NCBI GenBank assembly: GCA_951799425.1
Contig: OX637409.1
Span: 7,696,960 to 7,760,959 of the forward strand
Reading direction: 5' to 3'
Length of the DNA stretch: 64,000 nucleotides
Source: Ilex aquifolium
Taxonomy: Eukaryota; Streptophyta; Magnoliopsida; Aquifoliales; Aquifoliaceae
The stretch's first letter is position 1; the number at the start of each line of letters is the position of its first letter. The notes beneath the pieces are model-generated. The model saw only the letters and a list, made by a program, of their open reading frames with translations. It was not told where the DNA came from and did not search any database. A program made the translations under genes and the position numbers. Positions 1 to 11,002 of this stretch are shown piece by piece.

Positions 1-85
1 ACCGGTACGCGGTACCGGTATGGTTAAGCCACTGGTTCGGGCGTACCGGTACGGTATCGTACCGGTACTGTGTACCGGTACACTT
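1..85. repeat. Array of overlapping GTACCGGTAC palindromes
   Basis: The first 85 bases are built from imperfect repeats of ACCGGTAC and GTACCGGTAC, a self-complementary decamer. They sit inside the presumed Gypsy LTR, and the array may extend to the left of the window. Confidence 0.6.
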
Positions 86-583
86 CAGCTGCTTCGACTT
101 CCAGGGAAGTTTTGACCCATTTAGAGGTCGAATTGGAAAATTTTCATGAGATACACTTTTGTAGCCCTAGATGTCTACTATCTACTATCCAAATTTCAGA
201 TCAATTGGACTTAAGGATAAAAAGTTATGACCAAAATACTAGAAGGTGTCCCAACTCCTTTTTACCCAAATTTTCTCTAAATGTGTTTTCACTCCGGAAT
301 ACTTCCTAACTTCCAATACACCTCATATTACCTCTCCCAAGGTTGTTCGACCTTCCGGATTCAATGAACACCTTATTTTGACCTAAAAATATTTAGAAAC
401 TTCCATAATCCCTCTTCTCAAGTTTACACACCTTCGAAACTTAAACTTTCCAATTCATTCCTAAGCCAACCAAATCCATCCCAAACCTCTCCAACACATA
501 TTTCTACACATATCCACATTTTTACCACAATTATTTATTATATATCTATATACATATATAAAAGAAAAATTACGGGGTGTTAC
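1..583 (-). mobile_element. Gypsy LTR, partial, running off the left edge
   Basis: Read on the minus strand, an LTR appears to begin at 583 with TGTAACACCCCGTAATTTTT, a typical start for plant Ty3/Gypsy LTRs, and continues to base 1 and beyond. It shares phrases (CCGGATTCAAT, TTATTTTGACCTAAAA) with the Gypsy LTR sequence at 62760-63010, so both probably belong to one family or closely related families. The sequence at 584 is LINE, so this LTR interrupts the LINE. The other LTR end and its TSD lie outside the window. Confidence 0.65.
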
Positions 584-2622
584 AACTTTGAATGATTGAT
601 CCTAGATATCTAAATCATTTACTCGTTGGTATTTCTTGATTTTCAATCTTAACTTTTTCGCTATGTCTACTTCTTCTATTACTAAAATTGCATTACATAT
701 ATTCAGTCTTACTCCTACTTATTTTAAATCCTTTCGAGTTGAGTGTCTTTCTCTAAATTTTTAGCTTATTGTTAATCCCCCTTTGAATCATCTGCAAATA
801 GCATACACTGTGGGACATCATCTTGAATGTGTCTAATGAGTTCATCTATAATTAGGGCAAATAGGTATGGACTTAGGGCCGATCCTTGGTGTAATTCCAC
901 CGTGATTGAAAATTCTTTATTTTCTTCCACGAAAAAACTTAATTGTAGTCATAATCTTGTCATACATGTCCTTTATCACCTCAATATACATATTCGTCAC
1001 TCATTTTTTCTTAAACACCCTCCATATTATTTCTAGGCACTTTATCGTATGTCTTTTCTAGATTTATAAATACCATATGAAGATTTTTCTTCTTCTCTCT
1101 ATACTTTTCTATGAGTGTCCTCAATAAATATATAGCATCCATAGTTGATCTACCTGGCATAAACTCAAACTGATTTTCCTACACTATAGTCTCAATTCTT
1201 AGGCGACGTTCAATGACCCTTTCCCATAGTTTCATTGTATGACTCATTAATTTTATCCCTCTATAATTATTACAATTTTGAATATCTTCTTTATTTTTGT
1301 AGATAGGTGCTAAAATACTCTTTCTCCATTCATATGACATTTTTCTAGTAACAATAATTCTATTGAATAATTTTGTTAGTCACGACACCCCCTCATTCCT
1401 TAAGCACTTCTAAACCTTAATTGGAATCTTATCCGGTCCTAAAGCCTTGTCTAATTTCATTTTCTTCAATGCAAATTCTACCTCCAATTTTTTTATTCTA
1501 CAAAAGAACGTTTTTTTATGAATCCTACTATTTTCTATCTCTACTAAGTTTCCTAAATGATTTTCTTTTAATAGTTTCTCAAAATAGTCTTTCCATTGAT
1601 CATTTATTTCCTCATCTTTAACTAAAACTTTTGAGTCATTGCCCTTGATGCACTTAACTTAGTTAAAGTCTCTTGTTTTTCTCTCTCTAATTTTAGCTAG
1701 TTTGTTAATGTCTTTTTCTCCCTATTTACTATCTAATTTTTTGTACAACTCGTCATAGGCTTTTAACTTAGCGTCTCTAACTATCTTTTTGACCTCCTTG
1801 TTAGTTAATTTATATCTTGGGAAATTCTCGTTATTTCTATCATTTTTTCATCTCTTAAAGAAATCTTTCTTTACTTTAATTATATTTTGTACGTCGTCAT
1901 TCCACCACCAAATTTCTTTTCCCATAAACCCTCTACCATTTGACTCCCCAAGAACCTCTTTCCAATTTTCGTAACGTCTTTCGTCATCATACTCTACATA
2001 ACGTTAGTATCATCTTCTAGGTTCCATAAGGCCTCCTTAAACATTCTACTCCTAAATAGTACTAGTTTCTCATCTTTTAGATTCTACCATCTCGTTCTTA
2101 TTTTTCTAATGCTTCTCTTTACTCTATGTTTCCTTTTATATATAAATCTAGGATTGTTAGCCTATGTTAAAATGTTAAGCTCTCTTCTGAGATAACATTA
2201 CAATCTTTAAATGTTAATCAATCTGTTCTTCTACTTAAGAAGTAGTTTACTTGACTTTTGTTTGGTCTGCTCTTAAAGGTTATTAGATGTTCTTCTTGTT
2301 TTCTAAACAAGGTGTTTGCCACTACAAAGTCATATGCCATTGCAAAGTCTAAAGTACTCTCTTTGGCTTCATTTCGATCACAACCATCATACACCCTCTC
2401 ATATTGTGTCTTATCTTTTCCTACATGTCCATTGAAATCTCCACCTATAATTATCTTCTCTCATATAGGTATATGTTGAACTAATTCATCCATTTGCTCT
2501 CAAAATTGCTTTTTAATATGTTTCTCTAACCCTACTTGGGGTGCACAAGTGCTAATTACATTAATTGTATTCTCTCCGACTACAAGTTTGATAGATATAA
2601 TCCTATCTCCTTTCCTTGTAAC
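584..2622 (-). pseudogene. LINE, reverse transcriptase and part of endonuclease (segment 1)
   Basis: Minus-strand remains of a non-LTR retrotransposon. Translation around 880-780 gives the RT core with PYLFALIIDELIRHI and the catalytic FADD box. Translation near 2440 gives GGDFNGHVG, the catalytic GDxN motif of an apurinic-type endonuclease, and 2600-2540 gives RKGDRIISIKLVV and VISTCAPQVG, conserved endonuclease stretches. Stops and frameshifts occur throughout, so it is dead. The order EN then RT along the minus strand is that of plant RTE/L1-type LINEs; the TWNIGTLTGK-type N-terminus in segment 3 suggests the RTE-like group. The left end is cut by the LTR at 583; the right end by a hAT-like insertion. 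Confidence 0.85.
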
Positions 2623-3337
2623 TAGGCTTGTCAAAATTCGACACGACACGACACGATTAACCGACACGAATTAAACGAGTTTGAGTGAGATCTTAACGAG
2701 TTTGGGTGGTAAACAGATTGACCCGCCAAACACGTTTAATAAACGGGTCGTGTTTGAGTGAGACCTGTCAAACCGTTTGTCACACGTTTACCTGTTTAAA
2801 TAAAATTAATATAATAATAAATTAATAATTATTTAAAAAAATTAGCCAAAAAAAAAAGTAAATAAATCAATATAAAAAAAAAAAAAAAGTAAAGTAGTAA
2901 TTCAAAAACAAAGGAGGGGAGATGAGAGCAATTCATGACAAAGGCAAACCAACACCTTTTGTTTTTGTCCCACATCAGTAAATGATGGGAGATGAAGAGG
3001 GTTGCTTTGCCTATAAAAGACAGTGGTCTCTTGCCTGTTTTTTTTTAGCCTTCAAATCTAATTTTTATGTGAAATTTGGCTAGAAATTTCTCTTTTTTGA
3101 GGTAAATAAATTTGACAGTAAAAAAATGGTGTATTAAAATTTGTTAATATAATTTTTTTAAAAATTAAACCGGTTAAACGAGTTGTGTCGTGTTACCCGT
3201 TTATTAAACGGGTCGTGTTCGTGTTGAGATTTTTCACCCGTTTATTAAACGTGTTGTGTACGAGTTTACATATTTTTCACCTGTCACCCGTTTAACCCGA
3301 CACGTAACCGTTTAATCCGACACGTTTGACACCCCTA
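2623..3337. mobile_element. Non-autonomous hAT-like element inside the LINE
   Basis: A 715-bp insertion flanked by a perfect 8-bp duplication CTTGTAAC (2615-2622 and 3338-3345). Ends are short imperfect inverted repeats: TAGGCTTGTCAAA on the left and TAGGGGTGTCAAA on the right complement. An 8-bp TSD with TAGGG-type ends fits hAT. The body is rich in GACACG and AAACGGGT repeats in both orientations, plus AT-rich filler, with no coding potential. The LINE endonuclease sequence resumes immediately on the other side. Confidence 0.85.
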
Positions 3338-3345
3338 CTTGTAAC

Positions 3346-3398
3346 TACTACTATACTATCTTTTAGGCTTTTATCTAGAACTATTCCAACTTTATTTC
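3346..3398 (-). pseudogene. LINE endonuclease (segment 2)
   Basis: Minus-strand translation gives KVGIVLDKSLKDSIVVV, the conserved endonuclease stretch lying between the parts in segments 1 and 3. It is left stranded between the hAT-like element and the 5' LTR of Copia A. Its last five bases, ATTTC (3394-3398), are the Copia target-site duplication. Confidence 0.85.
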
Positions 3399-3970
3399 TG
3401 TTGGAATATGTGACTAAAATTTCTCGATATTAATTAAGCCACGGTTGATAGTAAAATCTAGAATATATAAAATCTCAATCCGTTAGTTAAATATTGCATT
3501 AGTCATGACAAATATCATAGATACATTTTTTATAAAATTATTATGTATTAAATATTATTTTATAATAGTGCATGCATACATATATAATACATTGATATAA
3601 TTGAATATTTGAGTTGGATCTTTTCTAATTAGCACGGGTGACTTGGTTAAATGGACTCATCAAGTAGCGAAAGACTAGTCAATCTTACTTGAAGTATTTT
3701 TAGTCTTCATTGACAATAAAGAGTTGAGGAAATATTGATGAAGTTGAGAAAATATTGGTGGAGTTGAGGATATTATGGTGAGTGTCTTCCACTATAAATA
3801 AGGTTTTCTGAATACAGAAAGAACACACCATAAAATACCCAATTTGAGAGAAAACCCAATGAGAGGAAATTCAAACTCTACTGCTTCCATATCAAAGAGA
3901 GTTTTTAACTCTCAAAGGCTAACTCCTCATTTATCAAATTTATCAAGTTCTGTTCCACAAATTTTCTACA
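3399..3970 (+). repeat. Copia A 5' LTR
   Basis: 572 bp, beginning TGTTGGAATATGTGACT and ending TTTTCTACA. It matches 28033-28622 along its length with many substitutions and small indels. The sequence ACTATAAATAAGG at about 3791-3803 is a plausible TATA box. TSD ATTTC lies directly upstream. Confidence 0.93.
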
Positions 3971-3983
3971 TTGGTATCAGAGC
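3971..3983 (+). other. Copia A primer-binding site
   Basis: TTGGTATCAGAGC follows the 5' LTR directly. TGGTATCAGAGC is the complement of the initiator methionine tRNA 3' end used by most plant Copia elements. Confidence 0.92.
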
Positions 3984-4575
3984 AACATGCGGTCATCAAA
4001 CATCGCAGTTTTTCCAGTCGTTTTTTCGACTGTATCTGATTTTCGTTCCTAATTCTACTTTTCACATCCCATGAAGCCTAGAGGAGTTCACCACTTTTCT
4101 GTCAAAGATTTATTGCTTTTCATCAAGTCCACCAGATTCCATAAGAAGACAAAAACCTAACAATTATTTTACATTTTTAATGGATTGTTTCTTTTACAAT
4201 TCATATTCTACCAAACTAAACCAAAGACTCTGCACATTCCACGAAGTCAAAACAAAATCTTAGACTCTTTTATAGTCTTTTGTCATACTAGGTGTCTTGG
4301 ACACCTACAAATTGTGCCATATTTTGGTCATCAACGTGATTTGATCAGAGTTTATCTATTGTCGAATCCCAGTTTTCGAGTGATTGTTGAAGTGCAACAA
4401 AATTGTCGTGGTATTCCCATCTTGTTGTTATTCGATTGACTAGAACTGGTGGTTAATGTGGAGGAAATAATAGTTCACTTGAAGCACTCTTGAAACCATA
4501 TATTGGTAACAAAATTAAATCGGGTCAGTTTTAACCAATTTTACCTATTAATTTTTTTTTCTATAATTTGTCAAT
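3984..4575 (+). other. Copia A untranslated leader
   Basis: About 590 bases between the primer-binding site and the first gag codon. No ORF of note; this is the usual leader position. Confidence 0.6.
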
Positions 4576-6619
4576 ATGGGGTCAAAGACTGCTAGCGTAG
4601 AACTTAGTAAGACTACGAGACTTAATGGTACAAATTATTCAACTCGAAAACGTAGTATCCATCACATATTACTTCAAGATAAAGTTGAATATGTTATTGA
4701 CAAACCATATCTGAAAGAACCACCCCTTAGGGCCGGAGAGGCCTCTAGAAACACTTACAAAAGATTCGTAGAAAACGACAAATTGGTTAGGTCAATCTTG
4801 CTCACTTTCATGGAATCCGATTTAGAGATCATTTTCTAGGAACATGAAACTGTTAAGTCTATGTTTAATGCTATAACATAAGCCTATGGTGCTGCTTCTA
4901 ATATATATATTCAACTCTTGATTGAAAAATATAATGACACTTTTTTATGAAAGAGATGTGTTTGTTGTTGAACATGTCAATAAATTTGTGGTAATAACTA
5001 AAAAGTTGGCATCTCTAGGCAACCAAATTCTCGATAAAATGCAAGTTTCCACTGTTTTGCACAGTCTTCCTAATTCATGGGAGTCCGTTGTGATTTCTTT
5101 GAATATGTCTGACCAAGATTTATCAATGGCAAAGTTACCTATGTTGCTAGACATTGAGGCCGAGAGAAGGGCTAAAAAAAAAAACTCGTAATGTGTCAAA
5201 CTTAGTTTCTAATGTCCCATCTTCCCAATTTGTCACGGGCACCCCATCTAATAATGTGTCAACTACTCCATATTTTCTTAAGTTGAGACAAAATAAGCAC
5301 TTTAAAAGAAATAATAAGAAATATAACAAGTTCAAGGGACAAAACAATTTTAAGGGAAAATAAATTGGTACTTGTTATAACTGTGGGCAGCTCGATCATC
5401 ACAAAAAAAATTGCACACAAAAGAATAATTGTCAAAATTTTAAAGGATCAAAAGATATTGTGTGTGTGATTTCTGAGTCACTTCTTGCAGACTGTGACTT
5501 TCTTGCATGGTGGGTTGATTTTGCCTCTTCTCGGCATGAGGCTAAGACTAGAGATAATTTTGTTGAAATGAAAGAGGTGAAAACTGGTGACCATAAGTTA
5601 TACATTAGAAATAATAGTTATTGTGATGTGCTCGGAATTGGCACTGTGAGAATTTCGTTGTCTAGGCAAAACAACCTCCTATTGACTGATGTACTTTATG
5701 CGCCTAATATGCGACGTAATCTCTTGTTTGTGCCACGTTTAGATAAGGGTTTTGAAGTCTATTTTCGATCTTCTAAGGTTTCTATTGATAAAGATGGTCG
5801 TATTCTTGCATGAGAGACTAAAGTTGATGGTTTTTACCTTTTGAATGTTGCTAGTGACAATAATAAAATTGGTTCTTCTTCTACTTATATCGATGTCTCT
5901 TGTGATGTTAATGTTGATTATATTTTATGACATATGAGATTAGGTCATATTAATTATAATAAAATGAAAAAGATGACTAACATTGGATTGATTCCAAATT
6001 TAGATTTTCACTTGAAGCCATGTGACTCTTGTATAAGTGAAAAAATGACTAAAAAGTCATTTGAAAAATTAGAAAGAATAAAAGATTTGCTAGAATTAAT
6101 ACATTCGGATATTTGTGGTCCTCTAAATATTAAAACCCATCGTGACATGGAATATTTTATTATTTTCACCGATGATTATTCAAGATATGATTATATATAT
6201 TTACTAAAGAATAGATCGGTTGCCTTACAAAAAATTATTGAATTTAAAGTGGAAGTAGAAAACCAACTAGGTAGAAAAATTAAAATATTAAAGACGGATC
6301 GAGGTGGTGAATACATGGTTGAAATTTTTGAACCTTTTTATAAAAAAAATGGAATAATACATCAACTAACAATTCTTATACACCTCAACAAAATGGTGTA
6401 GTTGAAACGAGAAATAGAACACTTTTTGACATGACTAGATCTATGTTTAGTCATGCACACTTAAACACTACAATTTTGGGTGAGGTTATTTCTATCGCTA
6501 TTTATATTCTTAATCCTCTAGAACAATAGGAATAACACCATATGAAATTTGGAGGGGTACAAAACCAAGTCTTTCTCACTTAAAAGTTTGGGGTAGTTAG
6601 GTTCATGTTAAAATTTTAG
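4576..6619 (+). pseudogene. Copia A gag, protease and integrase, broken
   Basis: Fragments in order: gag from ATG 4576; a CCHC zinc knuckle (CYNCGQLDHHKKNC) near 5373-5415; a decayed protease start near 5508 where the usual DSGA is replaced by DFAS; the GAG-pre-integrase segment from about 5930 (MRLGHINYNKM) with a Cys-rich CDSCISEK; and the integrase core with both aspartates visible (IHSDICGP, LKTDRGGEY). A frameshift near 6390 precedes the glutamate segment (VVETRNRTLF). Frame breaks also occur at about 4839, 5191, 5363 and 5813. The frame stops at 6619 where the solo LTR is inserted and resumes at 9608. Confidence 0.9.
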
Positions 6620-7730
6620 GACCTTGTTGGGCAAAAATTAGAATACTTTGCCGAACATGACTTCACCCATATAACGAAGAATTATACGAGTTTTATTAAA
6701 TGAAGGTTAGACCCATTCTAGATAGTATATATCTGTTAATTATAATCTCTTACTTCAAGAGAATACCCTTTGATTCTAACTAGAAATTATCACACGCTAC
6801 CATTTACACCACAAAGACATTTTATTTGCGATGGTGGCTGGACCTAGGTTAATTGCCTAGGCTGCTCTACGTACCCGTTATCGGGATCAAGCAGATTCGT
6901 AGTTCGGGAATTTCGGAATTTAATTGAAGGTGATTTGGAATTACGACTGTGCCCAGGGTAGTTGTTGGACTTCCTACGTATCCAAAAATTGAATCAAGTC
7001 GGACGTAGTTCGAAAAATAATTTTGAATTTGAGTGGGGTTTTAAATGAGTGAATGACTCATTTAATTTGGTTTGAAATGGGTGAGTAACCCAAAATTTGA
7101 TATTGAATTAGATTTGGTTTAAAATGGGTGAATGACCCATTATTCTTTGGGATGGGTGTTTAAAACAACTTTAACTTATGTGAATTTTAGGATTCACAGA
7201 GGTTGTGACTTAAGATAGAATTAAATTCCATGTAAGATTATTGACTTTATGTGGGTTTGAAACTCAAAAATCTAATAAGAGTCCAAGACTCTTTTCATAA
7301 AGATTGTTGAGCTATAAACCTCCTGAAAATTAGTAAAGAGTTAGAAACTCTTAATTTAATTTTTTTTTGCACTATTTAATTTGTAGGAGTTTAAAACTCC
7401 AAAAATAGTGAAGGATTTAAATAGCTAAATTATTGTAGCATTTGCAGAAATGGGTCAAAGACCCCCCCTTGTTTTGATTTTCATGTGTTTTCGAAAAACC
7501 ACAAAATTTTGTGTCGTTGCACGTTATCGGAGGAGTTAAAAACTATAAACTTTTTTAGAGTTAAAAACTCCGGTGCTTCCCTATTTCTTTTAAGAAGTGG
7601 AGTTAGAAACTCTTTTAAGAAATGAAGTTAAAAAAAAAAAAAAACTCTGTTGATTCATGAATTTTTGAAGAGCCAAAAGCTCTTAATTGCTGTAAAATTT
7701 CTTAGGAGTTAAAAACTCCATTGTTGTTTT

Positions 7731-8232
7731 AAAATGGTCCTTAAAAGACCAAAGCAACATATTTTTTTTAAAATGGTCTTTGAAAAACCAAAGCAGAATT
7801 TTTTTACAATGGTCTTTGAAAGACCAAAGCAAAATTTTTTTAAAATGGTATTTGAAAAACCAAAACAGAATTTTTTTACAATGGTCTTTGAAAGACCAAA
7901 GTAGAAATTTTTTTTTCTTAAAATGGTATTTGAAAGACCAAAACAGAATTTTTTTAAAAATTGTCTTTGAAAGACCAAAACAGAATGTTTTTACAATAGT
8001 CTTTGAAAGACCAAAGCAGATTTTTTTTAAAATGGTCTTTGAAAGACCAAAACATAATTTTTTTACAATGGTCTTTGAAAAACCAAAGCAGAATTTTTTT
8101 TGCAATGGTCTTTGAAAGACCAAAGCAGAATTTTTTTACAATGGTCTTTGAAAAACCAAAACAGAATTTTTTTACAATGGTCTTTGAAAGACCAAAACAG
8201 AATTTTTTTTAAAATGGTCTTTGGAAGACCTG
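7731..8232 (+). repeat. Tandem array, about 14 units of 36-38 bp
   Basis: Units have the form AATGGTCTTTGAAAGACC followed by AAAGCAGAATTTTTTTAC. Each contains the dyad GGTCTTTGAAAGACC, sometimes degraded to GGTATTTGAAAAACC. Apparent ORFs on both strands are by-products of the period. The array lies inside the solo LTR. Confidence 0.9.
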
Positions 8233-9267
8233 AAATCACTGCTATTTTTTAAGGGTTTGCTGCAACATTAAAAAGGTTTGTATCAAACCAAATGGGAGTT
8301 TAAAACTCCACTAAGCCAGAGACTCAAAACCAGAGACTAAAAATCTAATTCAAGATAATTTTGAGGAATTAGAAATTCCTCTAAATTACATAGAAAGAGG
8401 GGATTTGTACACTAGACTATGGTTTTGAAAGAGTCAAAGACTCTTGTGGATGGAAGCTTTTTTGTGTGGGTGCATGAATTACACACCGGGAATCATTACC
8501 AATGCCAGCAATGTCATTTGATGAAACTGGAAGATTCCAAGACTCTTGTGAAACTCTTTGCTGGTTTCATAAAAGAGTGTAACACTCTTCTAATTTTTGG
8601 GCTGCACCAAAGTCAAGGAGTTTGAAACTCCTACTTTTTGTCGCTTCAAAAGCGGCTTGGTTTCGCTGCAACAGAAGAGTCTAAAACTCTTGAACAATGT
8701 CTTGAAAGAAAGAAAAAAATAGGCGAAACGGCCTTTGGCCAAAATTAATTTTCTCGAGTTGGTGGGTGGCTTTTGTGAGAGCAGCTGGAGTGTTGCTGCC
8801 GTAAACGCCTGTAGTGGAGGTTGTTTTTTTTTTTTGGCGACATTCGTGCTTCATGCCGCTGAAATTTTCTAAGAAGAGGCTTGTAGAAATTCTGTTTGGG
8901 CGCGGAGGTTCTTGCGAGAAGAGTATGAAACGCTTGAGACTTCTGCACTGTTTAGACTTTAGGAGTTGAAAACTCCTATAATTAGTAACTTTGGAGGGAT
9001 TTGATCTTGCCGCAAATGCTTCGGATTGTTGTGGTTTTGAACCCATTTGCTGCGATCAAAGATTTAAAAGATTAAATCAACAAGGAAAAGAGTAAACAAT
9101 TTTTTTTTTACCTGTTACCAAGGCTTCAAAAAAATTTTTCTTTGCCTTTCTTCCTTCTCCTCTCTCTGCCGAAATTTCTCTTTCTCCTTTGCTCACTGTT
9201 TTTTTTTTCTTCCTTTGATCACCGTCCGAAAACTCCTCCTTTGATCCCCGTCCCAAAACTCCTCTCA

Positions 9268-9280
9268 GTATATTTATAAG
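9268..9280 (+). promoter_or_regulatory. TATA-like box in the solo LTR
   Basis: TATATTTATAAGG lies about 330 bases before the LTR end, the position expected for the U3/R boundary with a short R-U5. It fits a plus-strand LTR promoter. No transcription evidence is available. Confidence 0.45.
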
Positions 9281-9607
9281 GAATTTTTTTTGCATGCAAG
9301 GGGGCAGTTGGCAACCTTCCACCAAGTCTTATTTGTAGGCAAATGGTGTAGTGGGGAGTTTGGGAAAAAACCGCCCCTAACTCTCGGCTCTCCATTTTTT
9401 TTTTTTCAACATACAGCTTTTAAAATTCATAAGGATGAATTTTAGTGGATCAAATTGAAATGTGCAATTTGGCAATTGAACTTGAAGGGTCAAGTTAACG
9501 ATCAATAATTCAAAGAAATCACGTGTCGAGCATGAACCCGTCATTGATCTCTTAAAATAAAATTTTGCATCGAAAGTTGACAAGTGCTGAATTTTTTTCG
9601 TTTAACA

Positions 9608-10409
9608 GACCTAATAGAAGAAAATTATATCATAAATCAATAAAAAATACTTTTATTGGATATTGTAAAAATTTTAATGGCTATATATTTGTAATTCACC
9701 ATAATGATGAAACAGTGAGAGTAATTGAAAGTAAAGATGAATTTTTCTTTGAAGATGACTTAGATAAAATTGAGAAAATGGTTGAACTATTTGAAATTAT
9801 TAAGGAAAATGCAAATATACAACCACAAGAGCAAATAATAAAAGAGCCTCCACCCAAGGATACTTTAGCTAGAAAACAAAGAGAAATACATCCACCTAAC
9901 TACTTCAAAGATTATTATAAATTCAATAGAGAAGAAATTCCAAATGATCCTATTGATTTTAATGATGATATGAATTCAATTGATCATTTAAAATGGAGAG
10001 AAGCAATTAAAGAAGAAATAGAATCTATAGAGAAAAACAAAATTTGAGAGTTAGTTGATTTACCAACAGATAGAAAAGTAATTGGGTGTAAATGAATACT
10101 TAAAAAGAAATTTAAATCAGATGGATCTATAGATAAATAAAAAGCTAAACTAGTGGTTAAGGGATACACACAAAAGGAAGAAATCTATTATCCGGTAGCT
10201 GAGTTTACCTTAATAAGAATATTAATGTCCTTGGTTGCATACTTAGACATAGAGTTATATCAAATGGACGTTAAGACTACTTTCCTTAATGGTGAACTTA
10301 AAGAAGAAATTTATATGTATCAACCGCAAGGATATGAAGTTGAAGGTAAAGAAGAAAAGGTGTACAAATTGAATAAGTCCTTATATGGCTTAAACCAATC
10401 CTCAAGGCA
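9608..10409 (+). pseudogene. Copia A integrase C-terminus and RT start
   Basis: Continues the Copia A polyprotein. FIGYCKNFNGYIF near 9655 is the conserved segment after the integrase core. SIDHLKWREAIKEEIESI opens the RT domain, followed by QMDVKTTFLNGELKEEIYM (with the first catalytic aspartate) and YKLNKSLYGLNQSSRQ. Stops at about 10045, 10093 and 10138 show decay. The frame is cut at 10409 by Copia C and resumes at 26933. Confidence 0.9.
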
Positions 10410-10414
10410 ATGTT

Positions 10415-10778
10415 TGTTATATATATATATATAGTTATTTACTAATAGTGATATATTGATTAGTAAAACATCATTTGCATGAATTGGCATAACCATTAAA
10501 TACATGTGTATATAAGAGTATATATATAGTATACATAAAGTACAATAGTACTTTCTAAATTGAGATTGGTGGGAAAGTGAAATTTTTCACTTCCCTCCAA
10601 AACATTTGGAGTATATGAGTTGGAGGGCAAAGACATGAATCCCACATTGGATCTTGGAGATGGATTCATCTTCATCTATAAATAGAGGAAAAACTCCATT
10701 CTCCACTCAAGGTCTCAAGGAATCCTCTTAAAGAAGAGGCCTACATAATGAGAGCTTCAAGTTATAATTTTGTATATG

Positions 10779-10821
<43 letters not shown>
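10415..10821 (+). repeat. Copia C 5' LTR, first part
   Basis: Matches 25819-26225 closely, including AATCCCACATTGG near 10638 and CTATAAATAGAGG near 10676, a likely TATA box. It ends in a long TA microsatellite into which the Helitron inserted. Confidence 0.92.
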
Positions 10822-10822
<1 letters not shown>

Positions 10823-10832
10823 TAGTTATTGT

Positions 10833-10850
10833 CTGTGCCTGAAGGCACAG
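10833..10850 (-). other. Helitron 3' terminal hairpin
   Basis: CTGTGCCTGAAGGCACAG on the plus strand: perfect 7-bp arms with a 4-base loop, 7 bases from the terminal CTAG. This arrangement is diagnostic of Helitron 3' ends. Confidence 0.88.
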
Positions 10851-11002
10851 AGTAATAAAAAATGATAAACAATAAACATATTTGTATTCATATCCAAAAT
10901 CAAATCACAAACATAGATGAGAGATAAATGAATTTAAGCATCGGTTGTAGTGGGGGGTGAGAGGTGGTGGTGGTAGGAAATGGTGATGGTTGTGGTGGGT
11001 GG

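Larger units (their letters stand above)
6625..9607 (+). mobile_element. Solo LTR, about 3 kb, inserted in Copia A integrase
   Basis: Begins TGTTGGGCAAAAATTAG and ends TTTAACA, flanked by a perfect 5-bp duplication GACCT (6620-6624 and 9608-9612). No second LTR, primer-binding site or gag-pol is visible, so a solo LTR left by LTR-LTR recombination is the simplest reading. The large size fits Tat/Ogre or Athila-type Gypsy families. A TATA-like TATATTTATAAGG (about 9268-9280) near the right end suggests plus orientation. It holds a 37-bp tandem array and many small dyads. Confidence 0.8.

Noticed and set aside
7683..8212. Repetitive open frames, and a CRISPR-like look of repeats spaced by similar lengths
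   Set aside because: The units are continuous 36-38-bp tandem repeats with no unique spacers, in a plant retroelement LTR. Frames are open because the period and its dyads avoid stops.
6625..9607. A large element without LTRs (LARD or unknown gene region)
   Set aside because: TG...CA ends with a perfect 5-bp duplication, restored Copia frame on both sides and a TATA-like box near one end fit a solo LTR better.
10790..10821. Long TA run as a replication origin or scaffold attachment site
   Set aside because: It is a microsatellite of the Copia C LTR, present in both LTRs with different lengths.
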